50,624 nt of DNA from Aestuariivivens sediminicola (GTDB taxonomy: Bacteria; Bacteroidota; Bacteroidia; Flavobacteriales; Flavobacteriaceae): positions 1 to 50,624 of the forward strand of contig NZ_JAKMCM010000009.1 in assembly GCF_022662015.1 (NCBI RefSeq). The letters are read 5' to 3'. The notes under the pieces are model-generated. The model searched no databases and had not been told where the DNA came from. It worked only from the letters and a program-made list of their open reading frames with translations. Every line of letters starts with the position of its first letter. Positions within the stretch are counted from its first letter, which is position 1. The position numbers and the translations under genes were made by a program. Positions 9,299 through 18,369 of this stretch are shown here, piece by piece.

Positions 9299-10252
9299 TT
9301 ATCCTTTAAAGACACCCATGTTAGAATATTTTTCCATACGCTGTGCAACCAATTCTTTTGGTGATAAGTTTTTAAACTCATCGTATGATTTGACAATGGC
9401 GTTGCTCACCAATTTAAAGGTCTTTTCTCGATCTCTATGAGCTCCTCCTAAAGGTTCTTTTATAATGTCATCCACTAACTTCAGTTTTTTCATATCAGAT
9501 GCCGTGAGTTTGAGTGCTGCCGCCGCCTGTTCCTTATATTCCCAACTGCGCCATAAAATAGATGAGCATGACTCCGGTGATATTACGGAGTACCAGGTAT
9601 TTTCCAACATCAGAACCTTATCTCCCACACCTATACCCAATGCCCCTCCGGAGGCTCCTTCTCCAATTATAACAGTGATAATTGGCACCTTCAATCGGGT
9701 CATCTCCAATATATTTCTCGCGATAGCCTCTCCTTGCCCACGCTCTTCAGCTTCCAGTCCGGGATAGGCCCCCGGTGTATCCAAAATGGTCACTACGGGA
9801 ATACCAAATTTTTCAGCCGACTTCATTAAACGTAAGGCTTTACGATACCCTTCAGGATTGGCCATACCAAAGTTCCTGTATTGCCTTGTTTTGGTATTAT
9901 ACCCTTTTTGTTGTCCGATAAACATGAAACTCTGATCCCCAATTTTTCCTAAACCTCCAATCATGGCCTTGTCGTCCTTAAAACTTCTATCGCCATGCAA
10001 CTCTAAAAAAGTACTTCCGCAAATGGCCCTTATGTAATCTAAAGTATATGGCCTATCCGGGTGACGTGACAATTGAACGCGTTGCCATGGGGTTAGTTTT
10101 TTATAAATATCTTTTCTTGCCTGCTGTAACTTTTTTTCTATTTGTTTGCAGGTTTCTGTAACATCCACTTCACTTTCTTCTCCAATGATCTTACATTTCT
10201 GCAGTTGCTCCTCTAGCTCTTTTATGGGAAGTTCAAACTCTAAATATTCCAT
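9299..10252 (-). CDS. accA: Acetyl-CoA carboxylase carboxyltransferase subunit alpha
   Basis: The alpha half of the carboxyltransferase, which with AccD moves the carboxyl group from biotin (AccB) to acetyl-CoA to make malonyl-CoA for fatty-acid synthesis. It is a cytoplasmic protein of 317 residues, close to the E. coli length of 319. The family N-terminal helix ([17 protein letters not shown]) is followed by [44 protein letters not shown]-type and [12 protein letters not shown] crotonase-fold segments. It belongs to a minus-strand lineage block (tgt, lptG, EamA, accA, dnaB) but has its own promoter candidate and terminator. Confidence 0.97.
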   Translation of the reverse strand: MEYLEFELPIKELEEQLQKCKIIGEESEVDVTETCKQIEKKLQQARKDIYKKLTPWQRVQLSRHPDRPYTLDYIRAICGSTFLELHGDRSFKDDKAMIGGLGKIGDQSFMFIGQQKGYNTKTRQYRNFGMANPEGYRKALRLMKSAEKFGIPVVTILDTPGAYPGLEAEERGQGEAIARNILEMTRLKVPIITVIIGEGASGGALGIGVGDKVLMLENTWYSVISPESCSSILWRSWEYKEQAAAALKLTASDMKKLKLVDDIIKEPLGGAHRDREKTFKLVSNAIVKSYDEFKNLSPKELVAQRMEKYSNMGVFKG

Positions 10253-10277
10253 GAAAATTTTAGTTTTAGTTAGCCTA

Positions 10278-10312
10278 CAAATATAAAAACTTTAATTGTC
10301 TTAAATCGTCAA
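10278..10312 (-). promoter_or_regulatory. Promoter candidate for accA
   Basis: On the minus strand TATATTTG (10285-10278) matches TAnnTTTG exactly. A TTG about 24 bp upstream, at the 3' end of the EamA gene, is a rather distant -33 candidate. Transcription would start about 19 nt before the accA ATG. Confidence 0.4.
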
Positions 10313-11205
10313 GTCGCTTTTCTTTTTAAGCGCTTTGAATTTTTAATAATACCATTTAACAGGACGGTGGCAATTATTATTGCTGCTCCAAAATAAAAGG
10401 AATTACTCATTTTTTCCTTTTCAGGAAACAGAATAACCGCCATTATTATTCCGTATACGGGTTCTAAATTATAGGTCAAAACTACGGTAAACGGACTAAT
10501 AAGTTTCATCACATGAACAGCGGCAATAAAGGCATATGCCGTACATATTGACGCCAAAATAAACAAATACCAAAAATCCGAACTACTCAATGAAAAGAAA
10601 CTTGAGGTAAATCCTCCCTTAAAGATCAGGATAAATACGCTAATAAATAATACCCCACTAACGAATTCATAAAACGAGATAACGGTGGCTGTGTGTTGTT
10701 GCAGAAACTTGCCATTTAAAACAGCGAATAATGAGGACAGAAACGCAGATATAATACCGAGAACAATGCCCGACAGATAGCGCATCTCACTTTGCGTAAT
10801 GATGTATACCCCAATGACTACGGAAATGCCAAACAGGATTTCATACCATATGACCTTACGCTTGTATATGATGGGTTCTATGAATGATGCAAAGAAGGCC
10901 CCTGTTGAAAACATGGCTAAAGCAATAGACACATTGGCTACATCTATGGCACCAAAAAATGTAATCCAATGCAAGGCAATAATGATTCCGGCAATGGACA
11001 ATCTCAACATGGCTTTTGGCCGTATTTTAAGTCGTATTCGTGCCAGCTTTACATAGGCCAATATCAAAATGGAAGCCATTACCATTCGATACCAAACCAA
11101 TGGTATGGCAGTGATTGAAATTACCTCACCTAATATCGCTGTGAATCCGGCGACAAAAACTAAAAAATGAAGATGTAAATAATTTTTTAATTTATCGCTT
11201 GGCAT
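10309..11205 (-). CDS. EamA/DMT-family transporter
   Basis: A 298-residue integral membrane protein with about ten hydrophobic helices arranged as two EamA repeats, the pattern of drug/metabolite transporters. Recognisable features are the LVWYRMVMASILILAY segment of repeat one and the TYNLEPVYGIIMAVILFPEK segment of repeat two, where a conserved Glu-Pro is typical. The C-terminus is basic (KNSKRLKRKAT) and presumably cytoplasmic. Substrate cannot be predicted. The gene overlaps the end of lptG by 14 bp, so the two are cotranscribed and coupled. Confidence 0.88.
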   Translation of the reverse strand: MPSDKLKNYLHLHFLVFVAGFTAILGEVISITAIPLVWYRMVMASILILAYVKLARIRLKIRPKAMLRLSIAGIIIALHWITFFGAIDVANVSIALAMFSTGAFFASFIEPIIYKRKVIWYEILFGISVVIGVYIITQSEMRYLSGIVLGIISAFLSSLFAVLNGKFLQQHTATVISFYEFVSGVLFISVFILIFKGGFTSSFFSLSSSDFWYLFILASICTAYAFIAAVHVMKLISPFTVVLTYNLEPVYGIIMAVILFPEKEKMSNSFYFGAAIIIATVLLNGIIKNSKRLKRKAT

Positions 11206-12268
11206 TTTTTAAGAGATATAAGGCTAAAATACCAAAAATGACATTAGGAAACCATACTGCAATGACCGGAGGAAAATCTGATTGTTCGGCCATGACACCG
11301 AAGATCTTATCAAAAAATACAAATACCATGGCAATACAAATACCTACGGCCAAATTAACCCCCATACCTCCCCGACGCTTTATGGAAGATACCGCCACGG
11401 CAATTATAGTTAGAATAAATACCGAAACAGGAAGACTCCATTTTCTATATTTAACCAATTTATAACGTCCGATATTGGAAGAGCCTCTTAACTCTTCCTT
11501 TCTAATAAATTCATTCAGTTCAGGATAACTCAGGGTTTCCGCTATATAAATTACGGGAGTAAGATCATCGACATCGAAAGAAAAAACGGTATCCTTACGT
11601 CTCACATCCTCTATAATGTCTTCAACTTCACCCACTTTTCGTTTCACATAATTCGTGAGCCTGTAAACAGAGTCTTTTTCAAGGTATTTAATACTACTGG
11701 CATTAATCTTATAGACCAACTTGTTGTTTTCGAAGTGTTCGAATGTGAAATCGTAACCCTGTTTGTTCTTAACATCAAAACGGCTTACGTATATAATATC
11801 GTTGTCATTAATCTGTCTGAACACATTGGTATTAACGACCGCGCTTCTTCCCTTTTTTAAGTATTTATAACTAAAATCATTGAATCCCTCACTCGCCTTT
11901 GGTGCAAGGTATAATCCAAGAACAATGGCCAATATGGCCACGATAAAGGCTCCAATTAAATAGGGTCTTAGAAATCGGGTAAACGAAACCCCGGAGCTCA
12001 AAAAGGCAATAACCTCGGTGTTATTGGCTAATTTCGAGGTAAACCAAATGACTGATAGAAATAAAAATAACGGAAATAATAGATGTGCAAAATAAATGGT
12101 AAAATCCAAAAAGTAAAGCATGACCTCACCAAAAGGGACCTCATTTTCCAGTATTCGGCCAATCTTTTCCGCAAGATGCACTGTAATTCCAATTGGAATG
12201 AACAACAAGAGCATCATGAAAAATGTGAACAGATAGCGTTTTAATATGTACCAGTCGAGTATCTTCAT
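11192..12268 (-). CDS. LptF/LptG (YjgP/YjgQ) family permease
   Basis: Inner-membrane permease of the LPS export ABC transporter, 358 residues. Three N-terminal helices (start MKILDWYILKRYLFTFFMMLL, typical of the family) precede a periplasmic beta-jellyroll region (about 120-260) and three C-terminal helices. The segments FLRPYLIGAFIVAIL and KRRGGMGVNLAVGICIAMVFVFF are family hallmarks. It would work with LptB and a second permease encoded elsewhere. Which of LptF or LptG it represents is not certain, although the tgt-adjacent copy in flavobacteria is usually called LptG. A GGAGG motif lies shortly upstream of the ATG. Confidence 0.9.
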   Translation of the reverse strand: MKILDWYILKRYLFTFFMMLLLFIPIGITVHLAEKIGRILENEVPFGEVMLYFLDFTIYFAHLLFPLFLFLSVIWFTSKLANNTEVIAFLSSGVSFTRFLRPYLIGAFIVAILAIVLGLYLAPKASEGFNDFSYKYLKKGRSAVVNTNVFRQINDNDIIYVSRFDVKNKQGYDFTFEHFENNKLVYKINASSIKYLEKDSVYRLTNYVKRKVGEVEDIIEDVRRKDTVFSFDVDDLTPVIYIAETLSYPELNEFIRKEELRGSSNIGRYKLVKYRKWSLPVSVFILTIIAVAVSSIKRRGGMGVNLAVGICIAMVFVFFDKIFGVMAEQSDFPPVIAVWFPNVIFGILALYLLKNAKR

Positions 12269-12354
12269 ACTAATCCTCCAGAGGAGAGAGGCAACTTTAG
12301 GTCTTCAAATTTCTTTAAAATATACTACAATATTAAGGCCTGCGGGTGGTGTTG

Positions 12355-13485
12355 CTACAATCGTTTATCCATTTGCTTCACCATTTTATCTTTCCACACC
12401 CTAAAATCTCCAGCTAATATATGTTTTCTAGCTTCTCTAACCAACCACAAATAAAAACCTAAATTATGAATTGTGGCAATTTGTTTTCCCAATAATTCAT
12501 TTACCGAAAAGAGGTGTTTCAAATAAGCCTTGCTGTATTCGGTATCTACAAAGGTCATGCCCATATCGTCAATTAGGCTAAAATCTGACTCCCACTTTTT
12601 ATTTTTTATATTGATCGTGCCATGTGCTGTGAATAACATCCCGTTCCTGCCATTTCTGGTCGGCATCACACAGTCAAACATATCGATACCCAAAGCAATA
12701 TTCTCTAAAATATTAATTGGTGTACCTACACCCATGAGATATCGTGGCTTGTCTTCAGGTAAAATAGCGCATACCACATCGGTCATGGCATACATCTCTT
12801 CCGCAGGCTCACCAACCGATAATCCACCAATGGCATTACCAAAAGCATCTGTATTCGCAATGTACTCGGCGGATTGTTGCCTTAAATCACTATAGGTACT
12901 TCCCTGAACGATTGGAAAAAAGGCTTGATCATAATCGTACTTTAATGGGGTTTTCTCTAAATGGGCCAAACATCTGTCCAACCAACGATGCGTCATGAGC
13001 ATGGACCCCTTCGCATACCGGTAATCGCAGGGATATGGCGTACATTCATCGAAAGCCATTATAATATCGGCTCCAATACTGCGCTGAATTTCCATAACAT
13101 TTTCGGGCGTAAACACATGATAACTCCCGTCGATGTGAGACTTGAATTTTACACCTTCTTCCTTGATCTTTCGGTTAGCAGATAAAGAGTACACCTGATA
13201 CCCTCCAGAATCGGTCAATATGCTCCTGTCCCAGTTCATGAATTTATGGAGTCCACCGGCCTTTTCTAAAATATCGATTTGGGGTCTTAAATAAAGATGG
13301 TAGGTATTGCCTAAAATAATATCCGGATTAATATCGTCTCTCAGCTCCCTTTGATGCACCCCTTTTACGGAACCTACGGTACCAACAGGCATAAAAATTG
13401 GTGTTTCAATTCTCCCGTGATCCGTTATAATCGTACCCGCTCTTGCCTTACTCTTAGGATCTGTAGTATGTAATTCAAATTTCAT
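12355..13485 (-). CDS. tgt: tRNA-guanine transglycosylase lacking canonical zinc cysteines
   Basis: Exchanges guanine-34 for preQ1 in queuosine tRNAs. The 376-residue protein has TIM-barrel motifs TDSGGYQVYSL with general acid Asp92, VQGSTYSDLR, GGLSVGEP, and FDCVMPTRNGRNG with nucleophile Asp271. The usual C-terminal zinc site (CxCxxC plus His) is altered: the stretch at 302-318 contains no cysteine, and only the later His340 (TIHNLGF) is kept. I recall the same in other Bacteroidota, so it is probably still an active enzyme. I choose the ATG at 13485 (MKFELHTTDP); a GTG two codons upstream is less likely. A TAGGTTTG promoter element lies 23 nt upstream. Confidence 0.95.
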   Translation of the reverse strand: MKFELHTTDPKSKARAGTIITDHGRIETPIFMPVGTVGSVKGVHQRELRDDINPDIILGNTYHLYLRPQIDILEKAGGLHKFMNWDRSILTDSGGYQVYSLSANRKIKEEGVKFKSHIDGSYHVFTPENVMEIQRSIGADIIMAFDECTPYPCDYRYAKGSMLMTHRWLDRCLAHLEKTPLKYDYDQAFFPIVQGSTYSDLRQQSAEYIANTDAFGNAIGGLSVGEPAEEMYAMTDVVCAILPEDKPRYLMGVGTPINILENIALGIDMFDCVMPTRNGRNGMLFTAHGTINIKNKKWESDFSLIDDMGMTFVDTEYSKAYLKHLFSVNELLGKQIATIHNLGFYLWLVREARKHILAGDFRVWKDKMVKQMDKRL

Positions 13486-13507
13486 ATGCACCGTTCTACC
13501 AGGTCGA

Positions 13508-13515
13508 CAAACCTA
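13508..13515 (-). promoter_or_regulatory. -7 element of a tgt promoter
   Basis: The minus strand reads TAGGTTTG, an exact TAnnTTTG match, with transcription expected to start about 16 nt before the tgt ATG at 13485. No good TTTG -33 element lies at 19 bp (TTTA only), so confidence is moderate. Confidence 0.4.
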
Positions 13516-13586
13516 CATATTTTATCCCGAAAAAAATAAACATATTCGCACTACTTAAAACTTATGGTAAAATAGGGTATAATTAC

Positions 13587-13617
13587 TTTGCAAAACATTG
13601 ATAATACTCTATTTTTG
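13587..13617 (+). promoter_or_regulatory. Consensus flavobacterial promoter of the transketolase operon
   Basis: TTTG at 13587-13590 and TATTTTTG at 13610-13617 are separated by exactly 19 bp, a full match to the Bacteroidota sigma-A consensus. The start site would be near 13624, leaving a leader of about 14 nt before the ATG at 13638. This is the best promoter in the window. Confidence 0.75.
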
Positions 13618-13629
13618 TCCGGACAAAAA
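13612..13629. promoter_or_regulatory. 18-bp palindrome over the transketolase start site
   Basis: TTTTTGTCCGGACAAAAA is a perfect palindrome that overlaps most of the -7 element and the expected transcription start. A protein bound here would block initiation, so it is a plausible operator. The regulator is unknown. Confidence 0.45.
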
Positions 13630-13637
13630 ATTAAAAC

Positions 13638-14483
13638 ATGCCAAACACACAAGATTTAGAGAATATCTGTACACAGGTACGAAGGGATATTTTAAGAATG
13701 GTTCATAAGGTAAATTCCGGTCATCCCGGAGGATCCCTAGGATGCACGGAATTTTTAGTTGCTTTGTATTACACTATTATGGAGCGAAAAGACCAATTTG
13801 ACATGGATGGCTTGGGTGAAGATATTTTCTTTTTATCCAATGGTCATATTTCACCATTATTCTATAGTGTATTGGCAAGAAACGGCTATTTCCCCATAGA
13901 AGAATTGAACACTTTTAGATTAATCGATTCCCGATTGCAAGGTCATCCAACAACCCATGAAGGTTTACCGGGTGTGCGAATTGCGTCAGGCTCGTTGGGT
14001 CAGGGCATGTCTGTCGCCATTGGAGCAGCTCAAGCGAAAAAATTGAATAATGATCCGCATTTAATCTACTCACTTCACGGTGATGGTGAATTACAAGAGG
14101 GGCAGAATTGGGAAGCCATGATGTATGCTGCCGCGAACCAGGTAGATAATTTAATTGCGACAGTAGATTTAAACGGGCAGCAAATTGATGGCGCCACAGA
14201 TGACGTCTTACCTATGGGTAACCTTAAAGATAAATTTGAAGCCTTTGGATGGTCTGTTACAGTTATTGAAGAAGGAAATTCAATCGAAGCCATATTAGAA
14301 GGCATGGCCGAGGCCAAAAGTAAAACAGGCGAGGGCAAACCTGTGTGTGTCTTGTTGAAAACCGTTATGGGTCATGGTGTCGATTTCATGATGCATACCC
14401 ATGCCTGGCATGGTAAGGCCCCCAACGATGAACAGTTGGCCATCGGATTGGCTCAGAACCCGGAAACTTTAGGCGATTACTAA
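13638..14483 (+). CDS. Transketolase, N-terminal subunit
   Basis: Thiamine-diphosphate-binding half of a split transketolase, 281 residues. Transketolase moves two-carbon ketol units between sugar phosphates in the non-oxidative pentose phosphate pathway. The N-terminal VNSGHPGGSLGCTEFLVALY, the pyrophosphate and Mg-binding segment LHGDGELQEGQNWEAM through DLNGQQIDG, and the HAWHGKAP end are all typical. It is followed 19 bp later by the C-terminal half, and the pair replaces the single approximately 650-residue protein of other bacteria. Split transketolases are well known in Bacteroidota and other phyla, so this is not a frameshift: each half has its own start and stop with a spacer. Confidence 0.95.
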   Translation: MPNTQDLENICTQVRRDILRMVHKVNSGHPGGSLGCTEFLVALYYTIMERKDQFDMDGLGEDIFFLSNGHISPLFYSVLARNGYFPIEELNTFRLIDSRLQGHPTTHEGLPGVRIASGSLGQGMSVAIGAAQAKKLNNDPHLIYSLHGDGELQEGQNWEAMMYAAANQVDNLIATVDLNGQQIDGATDDVLPMGNLKDKFEAFGWSVTVIEEGNSIEAILEGMAEAKSKTGEGKPVCVLLKTVMGHGVDFMMHTHAWHGKAPNDEQLAIGLAQNPETLGDY

Positions 14484-14502
14484 ACCAGCAATATTAGAGA
14501 AC

Positions 14503-15456
14503 ATGAAAACCTATACCTATACCGAGAAAAAAGATACAAGAAGCGGATTTGGAGCTGGTCTGGCTGAATTGGGACGAACACATCCCAATGTGGTAGCGCT
14601 TTGTGCGGATTTAGTAGGATCCTTAAAAATGAATACCTTCATTAATGAAAACCCAAAACGCTTTTTTCAAGTTGGCGTTGCAGAGGCTAATATGATGGGG
14701 ATAGCAGCTGGTTTGACCATTGGGGGTAAAATTCCGTTTACAGGTACTTTTGCCAATTTCTCGACAGGGCGCGTTTACGATCAAATCCGTCAGTCCATTG
14801 CATATTCGGGTAAAAATGTGAAGATATGTGCTTCACATGCCGGGTTAACCTTAGGTGAAGATGGTGCGACACATCAGATTCTTGAAGATATTGGTCTTAT
14901 GAAAATGCTACCGGGCATGGTCGTTATTAACCCATGCGATTATAATCAGACCAAAGCAGCCACCATTGCCATTGCCGATCATGTAGGACCTGTCTATTTG
15001 CGTTTTGGAAGACCCTCAGTTCCTATTTTCACACCTGCCGATCAGAAATTCGAAATTGGCAAGGCCATTCGGTTTACTGAAGGAAACGACGTGACCATCG
15101 TCGCGACGGGGCATTTGGTCTGGGAGGCTTTGGAAGCTTCAAAAGTATTACACGAAAAGGGTATTTCTGCCGAGGTTATAAATATTCATACCATTAAACC
15201 TCTGGATGAACAAGCCATTTTAGATTCTGTTCGCAAAACGGGTTGTATTGTGACATGTGAGGAACATAACATTTTGGGCGGATTGGGTGAAAGTGTTGCG
15301 AGGACACTGGCGCTTTCGCATCCTACGCCCCAAGAATTCGTCGCTACCAATGACACTTTTGGTGAATCAGGAACGCCTGCACAACTCATGAAAAAATATG
15401 GGTTAGATAGTGAGGCGATCATCTCAAAAGTGGAAACCGTCATAAAAAGAAAATAG
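14503..15456 (+). CDS. Transketolase, C-terminal subunit
   Basis: Pyrimidine-binding and C-terminal domains of the split transketolase, 317 residues. Seen are the FQVGVAEANMMGIAAGL segment with the catalytic Glu that activates the thiamine N1', FTGTFANFSTGRVYDQIRQS, CASHAGLTLGEDGATHQILEDI, and the C-terminal domain VTCEEHNILGGLGESVARTL. It forms the active enzyme with the upstream subunit. It is cotranscribed (19-bp gap) from the consensus promoter at 13587 and ends before a hairpin terminator. Confidence 0.95.
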   Translation: MKTYTYTEKKDTRSGFGAGLAELGRTHPNVVALCADLVGSLKMNTFINENPKRFFQVGVAEANMMGIAAGLTIGGKIPFTGTFANFSTGRVYDQIRQSIAYSGKNVKICASHAGLTLGEDGATHQILEDIGLMKMLPGMVVINPCDYNQTKAATIAIADHVGPVYLRFGRPSVPIFTPADQKFEIGKAIRFTEGNDVTIVATGHLVWEALEASKVLHEKGISAEVINIHTIKPLDEQAILDSVRKTGCIVTCEEHNILGGLGESVARTLALSHPTPQEFVATNDTFGESGTPAQLMKKYGLDSEAIISKVETVIKRK

Positions 15457-15487
15457 CCCGAGCATTCAGAGGCTAACAATTTAATGG

Positions 15488-15529
15488 AAACGCTGTTAAA
15501 AGAAATAAATCATCTTTGGCAGCGTTTTT
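15488..15529 (+). terminator. Terminator after transketolase
   Basis: An 8-bp stem (AAACGCTG at 15488-15495 with CAGCGTTT at 15520-15527) with a long 24-nt loop, followed by a T-run. It lies 31 nt after the transketolase stop. The large loop lowers confidence. Confidence 0.55.
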
Positions 15530-15565
15530 GATTGTATACAACCTCAATCTAAAAAACTTTTTATT

Positions 15566-16153
15566 ATGAACAGATTATTTTTAATTCCTTTACTAACCAT
15601 ACTCTTTACGGTAGGACTAACTGCTCAAACTTCAACAGGTTTTGGATTTAAAGGGGGTTTGAACTATAATGCCAACGGCAAATATTTTGAATCCATCAGC
15701 ACCAATGCAAAAAACCCGGACAGGAACATTGGCTACCATTTAGGCATATTCGGAAAAATAGGTAATAAGGTTTATTTTAAACCGGAGTTGATGTATACGA
15801 GCACCAAAAGTGATTATGACAACGACACCTTTAAAATGGAAAAGTTGGATGCCCCCCTATTGGTTGGTATTAAGGTACTGGGTCCAATTAGCGTCTTTGG
15901 AGGACCTGCATTTCAATATATATTAGATACGGAATACGACGGTATTTCCATTAAGGACATTGAAAACGATTTCACTTTGGGCCTTAATTTTGGTATCGGA
16001 TTTAACATTAAGAGAGTTGGTATTGACCTGCGCTATGAAAGAGGGTTTAACAACAATGAAGCTCAATTTTTTATTGATGAACTTTCTACAGATCCGGGTC
16101 GTTTGGATACACGGCCAGACCAGCTGATATTGAGTCTATCTTTTATTCTTTAA
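15566..16153 (+). CDS. Outer-membrane beta-barrel protein (PorT-like)
   Basis: A 195-residue protein with a signal peptide (cleavage near TAQ, residue 21) and alternating amphipathic strands ending with LDTRPDQLILSLSFIL, the aromatic or aliphatic last strand expected of an outer-membrane barrel. The GFGFKGGLNYNANG start and GYHLGIFGKIGNKVYFKPELMY segment match the small outer-membrane-protein beta-barrel family (PF13568-like) abundant in Bacteroidota. Specific function is unknown. It is probably monocistronic, between two hairpin terminators. Confidence 0.85.
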   Translation: MNRLFLIPLLTILFTVGLTAQTSTGFGFKGGLNYNANGKYFESISTNAKNPDRNIGYHLGIFGKIGNKVYFKPELMYTSTKSDYDNDTFKMEKLDAPLLVGIKVLGPISVFGGPAFQYILDTEYDGISIKDIENDFTLGLNFGIGFNIKRVGIDLRYERGFNNNEAQFFIDELSTDPGRLDTRPDQLILSLSFIL

Positions 16154-16189
16154 AATCAAATACGTACGATTCCGTAATCGTTCATTTAA

Positions 16190-16217
16190 AAAAAGCCATG
16201 GCGTACCATGGCTTTTT
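16190..16217. terminator. Bidirectional intrinsic terminator
   Basis: A perfect 12-bp stem (16190-16201 with 16206-16217) with a CGTA tetraloop, an A-run on the left and a T-run on the right. It serves the convergent barrel gene (+) and symporter large subunit (-). Confidence 0.92.
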
Positions 16218-16240
16218 AGATATTAAGTAAGTGCAAAGCA

Positions 16241-17968
16241 TTAATGCCCTGTAGCTTTTCCAGCGCCGCTGGGTATTCTTATTTTTTCCACAATATTCTG
16301 TACGCGCCTGGGTGGTTTTGGCGTAAATTTCATTATGGCTACAGACACGACAAAATTAAGCACCATAGCCACCGTACCAAATCCTTCCGGAGAAATACCA
16401 AACCACCATTCACTTTTATCCGGTAGGGTCTCATCGAACCAACCCAACTTGTATTTGATCATATATAAAAGCATGGTAACGATACCTACCACCATACCCG
16501 CAATAGCGCCCTCTTTATTCATACGTTTATAAAAGATGCCTAAAATAATAGCGGGGAAAAAAGAAGCTGCGGCCAGGCCAAAAGCCAAGGCAACCACAGC
16601 AGCAACGAATCCGGGAGGATTAATGCCAAAATACCCTGCTACACAGACAGCACCTACGGCCGAGAGACGCGCCGCAATTAATTCGCCTTTTTCTGAAATT
16701 TTAGGATTGATTATTTTTTTAACAAGATCATGGGACACAGAGGCCGAGATAACTAATAATAACCCTGCCGCTGTCGATAAAGCTGCGGCTAAGCCTCCTG
16801 CGGCCACAAGGGCAATAACCCAGTTTGGTAGGTTTGCAATTTCGGGATTGGCCAAAACCATGATATCCCGATCTACGACCAGTTCATTGGCATCATTATT
16901 TGCTACGTATTGAATACGACCGTCGTTATTCTTGTCAGTAAAGGTTATTAATCCCGTTGTTTCCCATTTTTTAAACCAATCAGGAACAGAGGTAATGGGT
17001 TTATTGGATACCGTTTCAATCATATTGGTTCTGGCAAAAACAGCCACCGCAGGTGCTGTTGTATAGAGAATGACGATTAATAAGAGGGCAATCCCCGCCG
17101 ATTTACGAGCATCCCGAACCCGTTTTACCGTAAAAAATCTCACGATCACATGCGGTAAACCTGCAGTACCCACCATTAGAGCCAAAGTAATGGCAAATAC
17201 ATCTATCATGGCTTTCGAGCCCTCGGTATACTCAGCAAAACCCAGTTCCGTACTTAAACCATCCAGCTTATCCAAAAGATAGGTTCCCGAACCATCCGCC
17301 AGCTCGCTTCCAAATCCAAATTGGGGTATCGGATTCCCGGTCATTTGAATAGATATAAAGATAGCAGGCACCATAAAGGCAAAAATTAAAACACAATATT
17401 GGGCGACCTGCGTATAGGTGATCCCCTTCATACCACCCAAAACAGCATAAAAAAGAACGATGAACATACCAATAATAACCCCAGTGTTGATATCTACCTC
17501 AAGAAATCTGGAAAATACGATCCCCACGCCTCGCATCTGTCCTGCAACGTAGGTAAAGGATACCAATAGGGCACAAAAAACAGCCACCAAGCGAGCCGTT
17601 TTGGAGTAATACCGATCGCCAATAAAATCCGGTACGGTAAATTTCCCGAACTTTCTTAAATAAGGTGCCAGCAAAAGTGCCAGAAGTACATAGCCACCGG
17701 TCCAGCCCATAAGATATACGGCACCATCATACCCCGCGAATGAAATAATCCCTGCCATGGAAATGAATGAGGCCGCACTCATCCAATCGGCTGCAGTAGC
17801 CATCCCGTTGGCCAAGGGCGAAACCCCGCCACCGGCAACATAAAAATCCTTTGTAGAGTTGGCCCTTGACCATATGGCAATGCCAATGTACAAGGCAAAC
17901 GTCAGGCCTACCAAAATATAGGTCCATTGCTGAACATCAACACCTGCCAATACCATCATATTACTCAT
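16241..17968 (-). CDS. Sodium:solute symporter, large subunit (ActP-like)
   Basis: A sodium/solute symporter (SSS) family member of about 575 residues with some 13 membrane helices. The conserved start region WTYILVGLTFALYIGIAIWSR, DFYVAGGGVSPLANGMATAADWMSAASF, and the Na+-site helices are clear. It belongs with the two-subunit type that pairs with a small DUF4212 protein, related to acetate permeases, so an organic acid is a reasonable but unproven substrate. The open frame extends to 17995, but the small-subunit gene upstream ends at 17961, so I place the start at one of the clustered ATGs there (17971, 17968 or 17959). Overlap indicates translational coupling. Confidence 0.9.
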   Translation of the reverse strand: MSNMMVLAGVDVQQWTYILVGLTFALYIGIAIWSRANSTKDFYVAGGGVSPLANGMATAADWMSAASFISMAGIISFAGYDGAVYLMGWTGGYVLLALLLAPYLRKFGKFTVPDFIGDRYYSKTARLVAVFCALLVSFTYVAGQMRGVGIVFSRFLEVDINTGVIIGMFIVLFYAVLGGMKGITYTQVAQYCVLIFAFMVPAIFISIQMTGNPIPQFGFGSELADGSGTYLLDKLDGLSTELGFAEYTEGSKAMIDVFAITLALMVGTAGLPHVIVRFFTVKRVRDARKSAGIALLLIVILYTTAPAVAVFARTNMIETVSNKPITSVPDWFKKWETTGLITFTDKNNDGRIQYVANNDANELVVDRDIMVLANPEIANLPNWVIALVAAGGLAAALSTAAGLLLVISASVSHDLVKKIINPKISEKGELIAARLSAVGAVCVAGYFGINPPGFVAAVVALAFGLAAASFFPAIILGIFYKRMNKEGAIAGMVVGIVTMLLYMIKYKLGWFDETLPDKSEWWFGISPEGFGTVAMVLNFVVSVAIMKFTPKPPRRVQNIVEKIRIPSGAGKATGH

Positions 17969-18224
17969 CATAGCCATACTTTTTATCCAATGCATTCATC
18001 AGACGAACATAAACAAAGATGAGTATGACAAAAACATACATGGAACCCTGTTGAGCAAACCAAAACCCAAGTTTAAAACCTGCTATTTTAAATTGATTGA
18101 GTTCATCCTTAAACAGGATACCTGCACCATAGGAAACAAGAAACCATATGGTTAACAATATGAGCACATACTTAATGTTTTCGTGCCAGTAGGCCTTTGC
18201 TTTAATTTTTTCTTTTTTATTCAT
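17961..18224 (-). CDS. DUF4212 small subunit of sodium:solute symporter
   Basis: An 87-residue protein with a charged N-terminus (MNKKEKIKAKAYWHENIKYV) and two membrane helices (about 20-38 and 55-75), matching the DUF4212 family whose members sit directly before an SSS-family large subunit. It presumably forms or stabilises a two-component symporter. Its stop overlaps the start region of the large subunit. Confidence 0.88.
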   Translation of the reverse strand: MNKKEKIKAKAYWHENIKYVLILLTIWFLVSYGAGILFKDELNQFKIAGFKLGFWFAQQGSMYVFVILIFVYVRLMNALDKKYGYDE

Positions 18225-18293
18225 TATTCTTGGTTTTCATTATCATCGGTTCATGTGATGTCGGTATAGCTCTAATAACAGGCTTTAAATACA

Positions 18294-18321
18294 TTTTGGA
18301 TGAGAAATTATCTCATCAAAA
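18294..18321. repeat. Stem-loop upstream of the symporter genes
   Basis: TTTTGGATGAGA and TCTCATCAAAA form an 11-bp stem with one bulged G around a 5-nt loop. It lies between the AGCS symporter end and the DUF4212 start (both minus). There is no clear U-tract, so it may be an attenuating or processing hairpin rather than a terminator. Confidence 0.35.
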
Positions 18322-18369
18322 CCATCAAATATAGAATTTTGTAAATAATTCAGTCTTAAAAGCGCGCTA

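Noticed and set aside
13638-15456. Frameshifted transketolase pseudogene
   Set aside because: Both halves have their own starts, stops and full domains with a 19-bp spacer; split transketolases are normal in this phylum.
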